DNA of 64,000 nt from Streptomyces sp. ISL-98. GTDB taxonomy: Bacteria; Actinomycetota; Actinomycetes; Streptomycetales; Streptomycetaceae. Each line of letters begins with the position of its first letter. Position 1 is the stretch's first letter. The position numbers and the translations under genes are program-made. The notes under the pieces were generated by a model. It did no database searches and had not been told where the DNA came from. It worked only from the letters and a program-made list of their open reading frames with translations. This document shows positions 33,050-41,733 of the stretch, piece by piece. The stretch is taken from contig NZ_JAGGPB010000038.1 in the NCBI RefSeq assembly GCF_018614055.1, forward strand, positions 38,347-102,346. The letters run 5' to 3'.

Positions 33050-33564
33050 CTGCCTCCTTCACTCCGGCCGAACTCCGCAACGCATGCGCCTTGCTGTCCT
33101 CGCCGGGCCTGATCCGGCTGATCACTGAGATCGACGACAACGGGCCGATTCCGACCAGAAGGCTGGCCGGCACCCTGCCCGACCTCTCTGCGCACCACCT
33201 TCGCCGGACCACCGACGCTGCCCGCGCGCACGGTCTCGTCCGGGTCGCGCCCGGCGTCGGCCTTGACCTCACCGAGTCCGGCTCGGAGCTGGCCGACTTC
33301 TACGACGCAACCGCCCGGTGGGCGCGGCGTCACGCCTATCCCACCCGCGTGTGCGACTTCACCAACCGCCTCCGGCACACCCTCAGCCTCCTGGCGCCCA
33401 TGCTCGTCGTCGGCCCGGCCGAAGGCTCCCACCGTCCGGCGGGCGAGCACCTGCCCAGTGCCGAGGCCGACGCGGACCTGGCCCGCCCGCGCGCTCTGCT
33501 GGTCCAGTGGCTGCACGCCAATCCACAGGTCACCGTGCTCCTTGAACCCGAGCCCGTCGCGTGA
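33046..33564 (+). CDS. Winged-helix regulator
   Basis: 172 residues from ATG 33046, overlapping the previous stop. The first 90 residues form a winged helix (SSPGLIRLITEIDDNGPIPT, RRLAGTLPDLSAHHLRRTTD, VGLDLTESGSELADF) related to HxlR/MarR-type domains. It is coupled to the double-HxlR gene before it and the MFS transporter after it (GTGA), so both regulators may control the transporter. Confidence 0.7.
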   Translation: MTASFTPAELRNACALLSSPGLIRLITEIDDNGPIPTRRLAGTLPDLSAHHLRRTTDAARAHGLVRVAPGVGLDLTESGSELADFYDATARWARRHAYPTRVCDFTNRLRHTLSLLAPMLVVGPAEGSHRPAGEHLPSAEADADLARPRALLVQWLHANPQVTVLLEPEPVA

Positions 33565-34792
33565 GCGCAGGCGCCACACCACGGCATGCCCGCCACACCG
33601 CCGGGCTGCTGCGCAGCATCTACCTGCCGCGCACGGTGGACGCCCTCGCGTTCGCCATGTCCACCTACGGCATCCCGCTCCTGGTCCTGGCCATCACGCG
33701 CTCCGCAGCGCTAACGGGCCTGGCGTTCGCCCTGGAATGGATCCCCAGGCTGGCAGCGTTCGGGTGGGCCGGCGCGATCGTCGACCGGCGCGGGGCATCA
33801 GTCGTCTTCTTCCTCGCCTCCCTCGGCCGCGCACTGGTCATCGCCGCCGGCGCTGTCCTTCTCTACCTCCATCCGTCCGGCACCGTGGCGAGCGTGACGG
33901 TCATGGCGCTCGCGGCCACCACCGGTGTGCTCACCGAGTTCAGTTACATCGCGGCTGAAACCGCGGGCGCCACCGCAGGCCGCCAAGCGGGCGCGCGAGC
34001 CCACCGCGTCCAGGCCGTTCTGCTCGGCATCGACCAGACCGCGACCCTGGCCGGGCCGGCGCTCGCAGGACTGCTCCTGCTCACCGGCCCTCCGCAGATG
34101 CTCGCGGTGATCACGACGCTCTCGCTCCTCGCCGCGCTGCTCGCGCTGCGCACACCTCCCTCGCCCGTCGCCCCGGCCCGAGCGCCGAAAGGCAACACGA
34201 GCGCCGGGCTGCTCACCGGGTGGCGGACCATCAGGTCCCTGCCCGCGCTCGGCTGGCTCGTGACCGGCCTGACCCTCTCCAACCTCGCGATCGGCTTCCT
34301 CCAGGCCGCCGGCCCCGTGATCGTCGTCAACCACTACGGGCAGTCCACCACCGCCGTCGGCCTGGTCTGGTCCGCCGCTGCCGGAGCGACGCTCCTCAGC
34401 GTCACGCTCTGCCGGTTCGCGATCGACCGCCTGGGCCTGTGGCCGGTCGGCGCCGCCTGCGCCGCATTCGCCTCGCTCGCCTCTCTCGCCGCCGCTCAAG
34501 CCCCCGATTACCTGTCCTACCTGGTCCTGGTCGCGGTCCTGATGGCCGCAGAGGGCGGCATGACGGTGGTCCTGCGCACGCTGCGCTCCCGCCTGATCCC
34601 GCAGGACCGGTTCGGCAGCACCTTGTCGACGACCATCCTCATCCTCCTGCTGCCCTTCCCGCGGGCGTGCTGACCGCGCTCACCCCGCCCGACGCGCTGG
34701 GCCACGTCATCACCGCGTGCGCCGTCCTGCAGGCCCTCGGGCTGTTCCTGGCCTTCGCCCGCCTGCGCACCGATCCCGCCCTGCGCACCTGA
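33561..34792 (+). pseudogene. MFS transporter with a -1 frameshift near the 3' end
   Basis: GTG 33561 overlaps the previous stop. Ten or more hydrophobic helices with the MFS motif IVDRRGASVV between helices 2 and 3 identify a drug or metabolite exporter. In the starting frame the protein ends at 34673 just after LSTTILILLLPF. The continuation AGVLTALTPPDALGHV with the last helix lies in the -1 frame to 34792. A single C missing in the CCC/CCC tract at about 34,652-34,657 explains this; corrected length is 410 residues, normal for the family. Broken gene or assembly error. Confidence 0.75.
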
Positions 34793-34828
34793 CCCGTTGC
34801 GCTTCCCCAGCCTGTGGAGAACTTCCCC

Positions 34829-35127
34829 ATGTCCCTTGCCTGCCCCGGGGCGAACCGTGCGAGCGGTCGCACCATCACCGAACAGTTCCGCGCCTTCGAT
34901 AGAACCCGCACGTCTACCGCGCGCTGGAACGCATGGCCGCCCGCCGGCTTGCCGCCGGCGCCACGCGCCTCGGTCTCAAGGACCTCTTCGAGGACCTGCG
35001 GCGAGAACTTCCGTACGGCGTGGCCGGGCTGAACAACAACTTCACCGCCCTCTACGCCAGGCGCTTGATCGCAGAACACCCCCAGTGGGCCAGCGCGTTC
35101 GAGCTGCGCCGCCGCCGCGCCGACTGA
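34829..35127 (+). pseudogene. Small hypothetical protein with a -1 frameshift
   Basis: ATG 34829 has GGAGA 9 nt upstream. The first 25 residues (SLACPGANRASGRTITEQFR) are in one frame and the rest (NPHVYRALERMAARRLAAGA, KDLFEDLRRELPYGVAGLNN) in the -1 frame to 35127. One base lost in GATAGAACCC at about 34,900 joins them into a 99-residue helical protein. Similar small proteins are encoded next to DUF317 genes in Streptomyces; role unknown. Confidence 0.6.
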
Positions 35128-35174
35128 CAGCTCCTTGCCTCGTCCTGCCGTCCACCGATTCGGAGAACCCCTTC

Positions 35175-36400
35175 TTGTCCGCTCGCCCCCTCGTACTCGT
35201 CGTCTCTCCCGGCGACGAGACGTATCGCGGCTACTGCCTTGAGCAGGTTGCCGCCGCGTACGACGTCGTTCTGCTGACCGGCACCGAGCCGTCGTGGGAG
35301 AAGCCGTACATCGTCGACCACGCCGTCGCCAAACTCAACGACGTCCCCGCCCTGCTCGCCGCCGGCCGTGCCCTGGCGGCACGCCACAACCTTGCCGGCG
35401 TCGTTACCTGGGATGAGTGGCACCTCGTCCCCACCGCCCGCCTGGCCCGGGCGCTCGGGCTGCCCGCGAACTCCGTCGAGGTGATGCGGGCCAGCTACAA
35501 CAAGGCCACCGCCCGCACCCTGTTCGCCCGACATGGGCTCCCGTCGGCCGCCTCCATGAAGGCCCGGACCCTGCCGGAGGCAGGACTGGCGACGATGACC
35601 ATCGGCTACCCCGCCGTCATCAAGCCCACCGCGTTCTCCGGAAGCATCGGTGTGATCCGCATCGACCGACCCGAAGAACTCCCCGGAGCCTTCGCGTTCG
35701 CCTCGGCCGGTGCGAGCCAGAGCCGCGAGGACACCGGCGTTCTGGTCGAGGAGTACCTCGACGGGCCGGAGGTCTCCATCGAGTGCGTCACCCACCGCGG
35801 CGTGACCACCGCCGTCGGACCCGCAAGAGTCTCGGACCCGCCCCGTATTTCGACGAGACCGGGCACACCGTCGATGCCGCCGACCCGCTCCTCGCGCAGG
35901 TCGCCCCGGTGGCCGCCGCGGCGGTCAAGGCCCTGGGGATCACCGACGGCGTGCAGCACGTCGAGATGCGGGTGGTCGACGGCCGACCTCGGCTGATCGA
36001 GGTCAACGCGCGGATCGGCGGTGACATGATCGGCCACCTCGTCCGTCTCGCCACCGGCATCGACCTGCCGAAGGCCGCGGCCGACCTCGCCTGCGGCCAC
36101 AGCCCGGACCTCACCCCGACCCGGCGCGGGGCCGCGGGTATCCGCATGCTCTACCCGGCCGCCTCTGGCACGCTCACGGAGCGGCAGATCAACCAGCCGT
36201 TCGCCGCCCACACTCCCTGGCTGCGGCAGGTGCAGTGGGTTCGCCAGGTCGGCGATCAGCTCCTTCTGCCGCCCGAGGGTGACCTGTTCACCGCGCGGGC
36301 CGGGTTCTGCATCGTCACCGGCCGCGACACCGCCGAGGTCAACGAGCGCCTTGATACGGCCGTCGACGAGTTCACCGTGACCACGCAGGCGGACCGATGA
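35175..36400 (+). pseudogene. ATP-grasp enzyme with a -1 frameshift
   Basis: TTG 35175, with GGAG 9 nt upstream, starts an ATP-grasp protein: ARPLVLVVSPGDETYRGYCL, a pre-ATP-grasp domain, then NKATARTLFARHGLP, GYPAVIKPTAFSGSIGV (ATP-binding Lys) and GVLVEEYLDGPEVSIEC. At about 35,835-35,842 one base is missing; the -1 frame continues with KSLGPAPYFDETGHTVDA, HVEMRVVDGRPRLIEVNARI (metal-binding Glu/Asn) and ends at 36400. Corrected length is 408 residues. Such enzymes ligate carboxylates to amines, often making dipeptides. It neighbours an exporter gene, which suggests a small peptide-like product, by inference. Confidence 0.75.
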
Positions 36401-36539
36401 GTCACCAGCCCGATCCGCGCTACGACATCGACGGGGACGTCTACGTCTTCCCGCGCTACCTTGCCTCCACCACCGGGATCGGCGACCCCGCCCTTGCCCC
36501 GCTCCTTGACCTCGGCTGGGACCTCCAGCACGACGACCT
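36397..36539 (+). pseudogene. DUF317 protein, 5' part (split by a transposon)
   Basis: ATG 36397 overlaps the ATP-grasp stop (ATGA). 47 codons encode YDIDGDVYVFPRYLASTTGI, then DPALAPLLDLGWDLQHDDL, the standard N-terminus of DUF317 proteins. The frame then runs into foreign DNA. The missing part begins at 44119: joining 36539 to 44119 restores codon CTC and the sequence HDDLGNAYVNAPDRRVRLGY without any loss. Confidence 0.8.
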
Positions 36540-36616
36540 AGAAGTTACGTGGAATCACTTGCGAGGCTGGCGGTCTCGTACGAGCACCCACGGACTGAAG
36601 GGATCAGCGGTACCAG

Positions 36617-37675
36617 ATGGTTGAGCTGAGAGAGAAGTGGCCGATACTTGGTCGGCACGAGCAGGCGGCGGCCTGGTTGCAGGTGTGGCAGGACTTGGGG
36701 CGGGCGCCGAGGACGATCGATGCCTACGCCCGGGGGCTGGCGGAGTACCTGGAGTTGTGCGAGCGGGAGAGACTGGATCCGGTGCGGGCTACGCGGGCCC
36801 ATGTCGCTCTGCACGTAAGGGAGTTAGGGTCGCGGCCGAGCCGTCGGGGCGCCAACGTCGTGGCTCTGGACTCGGGTGCCGGGTTGTCGAACGCGACGCT
36901 CCAGCAGCGTCTGGTGTCGGTGCGGTTGTTCTACGACTTCCTGGTCGAGGAGGGGCTGCGCCAGGACAATCCCGTCGGCCGGGGCCGCTACACGCCTGGG
37001 GCCCGTGGCAGCGGACAGCAGCGTGGGCTGGTGCGAAGGCTGGTGAAGCTTCCCTGGATCCCCAGCGACGAGCAGTGGCGGGCCGTGCTGGCGATAGCCG
37101 CCGCCGAGCCGGTACGCACCCGGCTCATGCTGGCCTTGGCCTACGATGCGGCCCTGCGGCGGGAGGAGCTGTGCTCGCTGCGCACCGACGACCTAGACCC
37201 GGGGCGGCGGCTGGTGCGGGTACGGGCGGAGACCACCAAGAGTCGCCGGGAACGAGTCGTGCCCTACTCGGCGGCGACCGGGGTCCTGCTGTCGCAGTAC
37301 CTGGTGCACCGGGCCACGGTCAGCCGGGCACGCGGTGGGCTGTTCCTCTCCGAGTCGCGGCGCAACTTCGCCCAGCCGCTGAGCCTGTGGACGTGGTCGA
37401 AGGTGGTGCGCCGCATCGCCGTGGAGGCCGGGGTGGAGCGCTTCTCCACGCACACCACGCGGCACCTGTGCCTGACCGACTTGGCACGGATGGGCTGGGA
37501 GGTGCACGCGATCGCCACCTTTGCCGGACACCAACACACCGACTCCACCATGCGCTACATCCACCTCTCGGGCCGGGACCTGGCCGAGAAGTTCGCGCGC
37601 GGGATGGAACACATCCATGCCCAGCGGGTCGCGCTGCTGAGCGCCGGCGCCGAGGGCACCGGACGGCCGCGGTGA
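36617..37675 (+). CDS. Tyrosine recombinase, TnpA-like
   Basis: 352 residues from ATG 36617. A SAM-like N-terminal DNA-binding domain (LGRAPRTIDAYARGLAEYLE) precedes the catalytic domain with Arg in YDAALRREELCSL, Lys in TTKSRRERVV, HTTRHLCLTDLA (His-x-x-Arg) and GHQHTDSTMRYIHL with the nucleophilic Tyr. Size and pairing with a larger recombinase match TnpA of Tn554-like transposons. Its stop overlaps the next start (GTGA). Confidence 0.85.
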   Translation: MVELREKWPILGRHEQAAAWLQVWQDLGRAPRTIDAYARGLAEYLELCERERLDPVRATRAHVALHVRELGSRPSRRGANVVALDSGAGLSNATLQQRLVSVRLFYDFLVEEGLRQDNPVGRGRYTPGARGSGQQRGLVRRLVKLPWIPSDEQWRAVLAIAAAEPVRTRLMLALAYDAALRREELCSLRTDDLDPGRRLVRVRAETTKSRRERVVPYSAATGVLLSQYLVHRATVSRARGGLFLSESRRNFAQPLSLWTWSKVVRRIAVEAGVERFSTHTTRHLCLTDLARMGWEVHAIATFAGHQHTDSTMRYIHLSGRDLAEKFARGMEHIHAQRVALLSAGAEGTGRPR

Positions 37676-39999
37676 CCGCGCCTGCCCTGGCCGCAGGGAA
37701 GACGGCACCCGACTGGGCCTGGCCGCTGGAAGGCACGTCCTGGAACCAGGACCCGCAACTGAGCGCCGACGAGCGTGCGGTGCTGGTACAGGCCGGCCCA
37801 AGGCTGTTCCACTCCTCCCGACTGACCCGGACGGAACGCGGTGCGCTGGCGCGGTTGCTCGGGCCGCTGGAGCAGGTGCGGTCCTGCCTGTGGATCCCGG
37901 ACAAGGCCGGCCACCACCGGTGGGTCGACTACCAGGTGGTCGGGATGCTGTTGGCCCGCACCGCCGAGACCGAGTCGGCGTGGTGGAGTTGGGACCAGGC
38001 CGCGTGGACCCGTGTGATCGGGCCCGACGCGCAGGAATGGAGCCGACAGTGGCCTACACAGGCATCGCGGGCATGCCGCCCCCGGCTGCTGGCCTACGCC
38101 TACCTCCTGAGCGCGCCCGTGGACGAAGCCCTGTTCCTCAGCTTCGAACGGCTGCGCCTGGCCCGCACGGTCTTCGGCCCCGAGATCGTGGACCGGGAGG
38201 TCGACACCGTCTACAGCTTGCTGCGCGGCTGGGGCTACCGCTTGGACACGGCGGGCAACCGATCGGTGCGCACCTTGATCGCACACGCGATGCTCCTCAA
38301 CCGCAGCCCGTTGCTGGCGGACTTGGACGCGGCGTTGCTGGAGCGCCTGCGTCAGGCGGTGCGTTCCACCGGGAGAGCCTCCGGTGATCTGCACCCGTTG
38401 CAGCGGGCGCTGGCGGCGCTGGGGCGGTGCGAGCCGCCCGTCGCACGCAACGAGACGCTGCTGCGAGAGCTGCGGGCCCAGCGGTGGACGGATGTGCCGG
38501 CACCGTGGGCCGAGATGGTCCGCCGGTGGTTCGACACCTCCACACTCAGCCGCAACGTCCGTCTGGCCTACCGCCAGGACCTGGCCCGCATGGGCCGGTG
38601 GCTGGCCGCCGAGCACCCGCAGATCACCGAGCCCGCCCAGTGGACGAGAGCGAACTGCGCGGCCTGGGTGGCAACGGTGGACCGGATGCGAATCGGTGAC
38701 TACGTCGAGCGCACCGCCACCCGCGGCGTGTTCGGAGACCCGATGTCCCCCTCCACCAAGGACAGTGCGCTCACCGCCAGCCGCGCGTTCTTCCGCGACC
38801 TTCAGGAATGGGAATGGATCCCGCGCCGGTTCAATCCCGGGCGCGCTCTGGAGACGCCCCGCAGCATCCGCGCACTGCTGGGCCCCAACCCCCGCGTCAT
38901 CGCCGACGAGGTGTGGGCCAAGCTGCTGTGGGCCGGCATCAACCTCACCTCCGAGGACCTGCCCACTACCAGCAGCGGCCCGCGCTATCCCCTCGAGTTC
39001 TCCCGAGGCGTGGCGCTGACCTGGCTGTTCAGCGGCCAACGCAGCGACGAGATCCGCCGCCTGCGCACCGGCTGCATCCGCTGGCAGCACGACGGCACAG
39101 CCGTCAGCCCGGACGCCGCCGACGTCCTCGCCCGCGACGCCGTCTGCCTGCTGGACGTCCCGACCCACAAAACCGGCACGAGTTTCACGAAGCCGGTTGA
39201 CCCGCTGCTCGGACAGGCCATCGAGGTCTGGCAGGCCGTCCGCCCCGAGCAGCCGGTGATGCTGGACGCCAAGACCGGCGAGCGCGTGGAGTTCCTGTTC
39301 GCCCACCGCGCCAAACGGGTCTCCAAGGACTACATCAACCGCACGATCATCCCGGCGCTGTGCACGAAGGCCGGGGTCCCCGCCAGCGATGTCCGCGGCA
39401 AAATCACCAGCCACAGGGCCCGGAGCACCATCGCCAGCCAGCTCTACAACGCCAAGGAGCCGATGACGCTGTTCGAGCTGCAGGCATGGCTCGGACATCG
39501 GTCACCAAGCTCCACGCAGTTCTACGCGAAGATCTCCCCCAAGACGCTGGCCAAGGCATACAGCGAAGCCGGCTACTTCGCCCGGAACGTGCGCACCATC
39601 GAGGTTCTCGTCGACCGTGACGCCGTCGCCTCCGGCGCAGCCGCCGCAGGAGAACCTTGGCAGTACTACGACCTCGGCCACGGCTGGTGCACGTACAGCT
39701 TCTTCGAACAGTGCCAGCACCGAATGGCTTGCGCCCGCTGCGACTTCTACGCCCCCAAGGATTCCAGCAAGGCCCAACTCCTGGAAGCCAAGGAGAACCT
39801 CCAGCGCATGCTCGCCTCCATCCCCCTGACCGAAGACGAACAAGCCGCGGTCGACGATGGGCAGACCGCGATCAACGCGCTCCTCGCTCGGCTCACCGAC
39901 ATCCCGACACCCGCCGGCCCCACACCACGAGATCTCGGTCTTCCCGCCACCGTCACCATGCTGCCCATCGTGGAAGTCCGCCAGGGTAGACAGACATGA
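37672..39999 (+). CDS. Tyrosine recombinase, TnpB-like
   Basis: 775 residues from GTG 37672. A long N-terminal part is followed by a SAM-like domain and a catalytic domain (about residues 420-630) with Arg in SGQRSDEIRRLRTG, SHRARSTIASQLYN, and WLGHRSPSSTQFYAKI with the Tyr nucleophile. A C-terminal Cys motif (WCTYSFFEQCQHRMACARCD) and a coiled coil (KAQLLEAKENLQRMLASIPL) are typical of Tn554 TnpB-like proteins. Works with TnpA in insertion. The open frame further left (to 36637) is an overlap artefact. Confidence 0.85.
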   Translation: MTAPALAAGKTAPDWAWPLEGTSWNQDPQLSADERAVLVQAGPRLFHSSRLTRTERGALARLLGPLEQVRSCLWIPDKAGHHRWVDYQVVGMLLARTAETESAWWSWDQAAWTRVIGPDAQEWSRQWPTQASRACRPRLLAYAYLLSAPVDEALFLSFERLRLARTVFGPEIVDREVDTVYSLLRGWGYRLDTAGNRSVRTLIAHAMLLNRSPLLADLDAALLERLRQAVRSTGRASGDLHPLQRALAALGRCEPPVARNETLLRELRAQRWTDVPAPWAEMVRRWFDTSTLSRNVRLAYRQDLARMGRWLAAEHPQITEPAQWTRANCAAWVATVDRMRIGDYVERTATRGVFGDPMSPSTKDSALTASRAFFRDLQEWEWIPRRFNPGRALETPRSIRALLGPNPRVIADEVWAKLLWAGINLTSEDLPTTSSGPRYPLEFSRGVALTWLFSGQRSDEIRRLRTGCIRWQHDGTAVSPDAADVLARDAVCLLDVPTHKTGTSFTKPVDPLLGQAIEVWQAVRPEQPVMLDAKTGERVEFLFAHRAKRVSKDYINRTIIPALCTKAGVPASDVRGKITSHRARSTIASQLYNAKEPMTLFELQAWLGHRSPSSTQFYAKISPKTLAKAYSEAGYFARNVRTIEVLVDRDAVASGAAAAGEPWQYYDLGHGWCTYSFFEQCQHRMACARCDFYAPKDSSKAQLLEAKENLQRMLASIPLTEDEQAAVDDGQTAINALLARLTDIPTPAGPTPRDLGLPATVTMLPIVEVRQGRQT

Positions 40000-40118
40000 G
40001 GTACAAGCTCGCAACCTGATCACGCTCCTCCCTCGGTCCTCGGGTTGGACGCGGACAGAAAAGTGCGCGCAGCGGTGGATTCACCCGGGGAATGCACGGG
40101 ATCAACTGTGAGAGGTGG

Positions 40119-40901
40119 TCAGGCGACGTTCGGCCGGATGGTGGCGCCGCCGTCGACGACGAGGGTGTGGCCGGTGATCCAGCTGGCGGCGTCGCCGGCG
40201 AGGAAGACGGCGGCCTTGGCGACGTCGTCGGCCTGGCCCAGGCGGCGCAGGGGCATGCGGCGGGCGGTGTGGTCTTCGCGGCCAGCGAGGGCTTCGTGGG
40301 TTAGGTGGGTGTCGATCAGGCCGGGGGCGATGGCGTTGACGCGGACGGTGGGGGCCAGTTCCAGGGCGAGTTGGCGGGTGAGGTGGATGAGAGCGGCTTT
40401 GGTGGCGTTGTAGTAGCCGATGCCGTGCTCGGTGACCAGGCCACTGATGGAAACGATGTTGATGACTGCGCCACCGCGGTTGACCATGGAGGTGTGCCAG
40501 GCCAGTGCGGTCCAGGTGATGGCGGCGAGTTGGTTGGTCTGCGTGGTCTGGTGGAGCTGGTCGGGGTCGGCGTCGACGAGGTTGCCGAGGTCGGGGCGGG
40601 TGCCAGCGTTGTTGACCAGGATGTCGATGCCGCCGAACGCGCGGACGGCCGTGTCGAGGCAGGCGCGGGCGGCTTGGGTGTCTGTGACGTCCGCGGTGCA
40701 GGTCAGGACGCGTCCTGCGGCCGGATGGGCGTCGTGCAGGGCGCGGGTTGTCGCGTTGAGGGCTTCGCTGTCGCGGGCGGTGAGAACGAGGTTGCTGCCC
40801 TGGTCGGCGAAGGCCGCAGCGATGGCCGCCCCGATGCCGCGTGAGGCGCCAGTGATCAGGGCGGTCTTGCCGGCCAGACCTGTCTGCAGTGCCACGGCCA
40901 T
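40119..40901 (-). CDS. Short-chain dehydrogenase/reductase
   Basis: 260 residues from ATG 40901 (AAGGGAG upstream). Classical SDR: cofactor motif TGASRGIG near residue 18, NNAG at about 95, catalytic Ser (IVSISG) and YYNATK (Tyr-x-x-x-Lys), then APGLIDTHLTH and a C-terminal GHTLVVDGGAT. It oxidises or reduces an alcohol/carbonyl with NAD(P). Last gene of the transposon cargo operon, 7 bp after the hydrolase gene; its substrate may be an aldehyde produced by the oxygenase of the same operon. Confidence 0.9.
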   Translation of the reverse strand: MAVALQTGLAGKTALITGASRGIGAAIAAAFADQGSNLVLTARDSEALNATTRALHDAHPAAGRVLTCTADVTDTQAARACLDTAVRAFGGIDILVNNAGTRPDLGNLVDADPDQLHQTTQTNQLAAITWTALAWHTSMVNRGGAVINIVSISGLVTEHGIGYYNATKAALIHLTRQLALELAPTVRVNAIAPGLIDTHLTHEALAGREDHTARRMPLRRLGQADDVAKAAVFLAGDAASWITGHTLVVDGGATIRPNVA

Positions 40902-40908
40902 GCTCCCT

Positions 40909-41733
40909 TCACCTGCGCTTGTCGAGGAACGTCAGGGCGTGCCGGGCGATGGTGTCGAGGTGGGGGAAGTACAGGTGGGCCGCGCCTGGTATCTCGACGC
41001 AACGAGCATCGGGGATCACTTGGGCGGTCCGCAGGACATGAAACGGTGGGAAGAGGACGTCGTGCTGGCCGTAGAGCACCAGCACCGGACGGGTGAGGGT
41101 TTCCAGCTCGGTATGGTGATCGGCGGTCTCCCAGTCGACACAGGCCAGGGCGTGTCCGAGTCGTCCGGCGGGCGGGGCGGAACGGGGGTCGAGGACGTCG
41201 CGGGACAGGGTCATCGCCCGGGCCAGGGCGTCTGGGTCGTGGTATGAGGGCGCCGGGAGGTTGGCGATGACCACGGCCATGTTCACGGCCGCCATGGGTG
41301 GCTTGGGAAGGGCATAGAGTTCAGCGGTCGCTTCGACGATCACCCGGCCGGCCGGTGAGAAGTTCCCTAGGCCATTGATGAGGACGGCGGACCGGACCAA
41401 GTCGGGGCGGAGCAGGCAGACACGCTGGATTGTGAGCGCCCCGCCGCTGCCGCCGAGGAGGTGGCAGGGGCCGATGCCGAGTTCTTCGATGAGTCCGATG
41501 GTGTCCTCGGCCATCTGCTCGTAGCTGTACGGCGGCTCGGGGACGTCGGAGGGAAGGTATCCGCGCTGGTCGAACAGCGTGACCTGATATCCAGCGGAGG
41601 TGAATGCGGGCAGCAGCGGGTGCCACGCCCTGGCTGTGTGCATGCCGTTGACGAGCAGGAGGGGCTCGCCGTACCCGTGGGTCTGACAGGACAGGTGGAT
41701 GTCTCCCACTCGGATACGCGTCGTTTCGGTCAC
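40909..41733 (-). CDS. Alpha/beta hydrolase
   Basis: 274 residues from GTG 41733, overlapping the prenyltransferase stop (GTGA). Alpha/beta hydrolase fold with an oxyanion-side NGMH, LFDQRGYLPSD, the nucleophile elbow LLGGSGGAL (Ser near residue 96), acid LVLYGQHDVLFP and catalytic His in PGAAHLYFPH. It would hydrolyse an ester, diphosphate-derived ester or C-C bond; the substrate is not predictable. Translationally coupled within the cargo operon. Confidence 0.85.
   Translation of the reverse strand: MTETTRIRVGDIHLSCQTHGYGEPLLLVNGMHTARAWHPLLPAFTSAGYQVTLFDQRGYLPSDVPEPPYSYEQMAEDTIGLIEELGIGPCHLLGGSGGALTIQRVCLLRPDLVRSAVLINGLGNFSPAGRVIVEATAELYALPKPPMAAVNMAVVIANLPAPSYHDPDALARAMTLSRDVLDPRSAPPAGRLGHALACVDWETADHHTELETLTRPVLVLYGQHDVLFPPFHVLRTAQVIPDARCVEIPGAAHLYFPHLDTIARHALTFLDKRR

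Noticed and set aside
36637..39999. A single 1,120-residue recombinase fusion
   Set aside because: The first 345 residues are an out-of-frame reading of the TnpA-like gene; the real second gene starts at GTG 37672.
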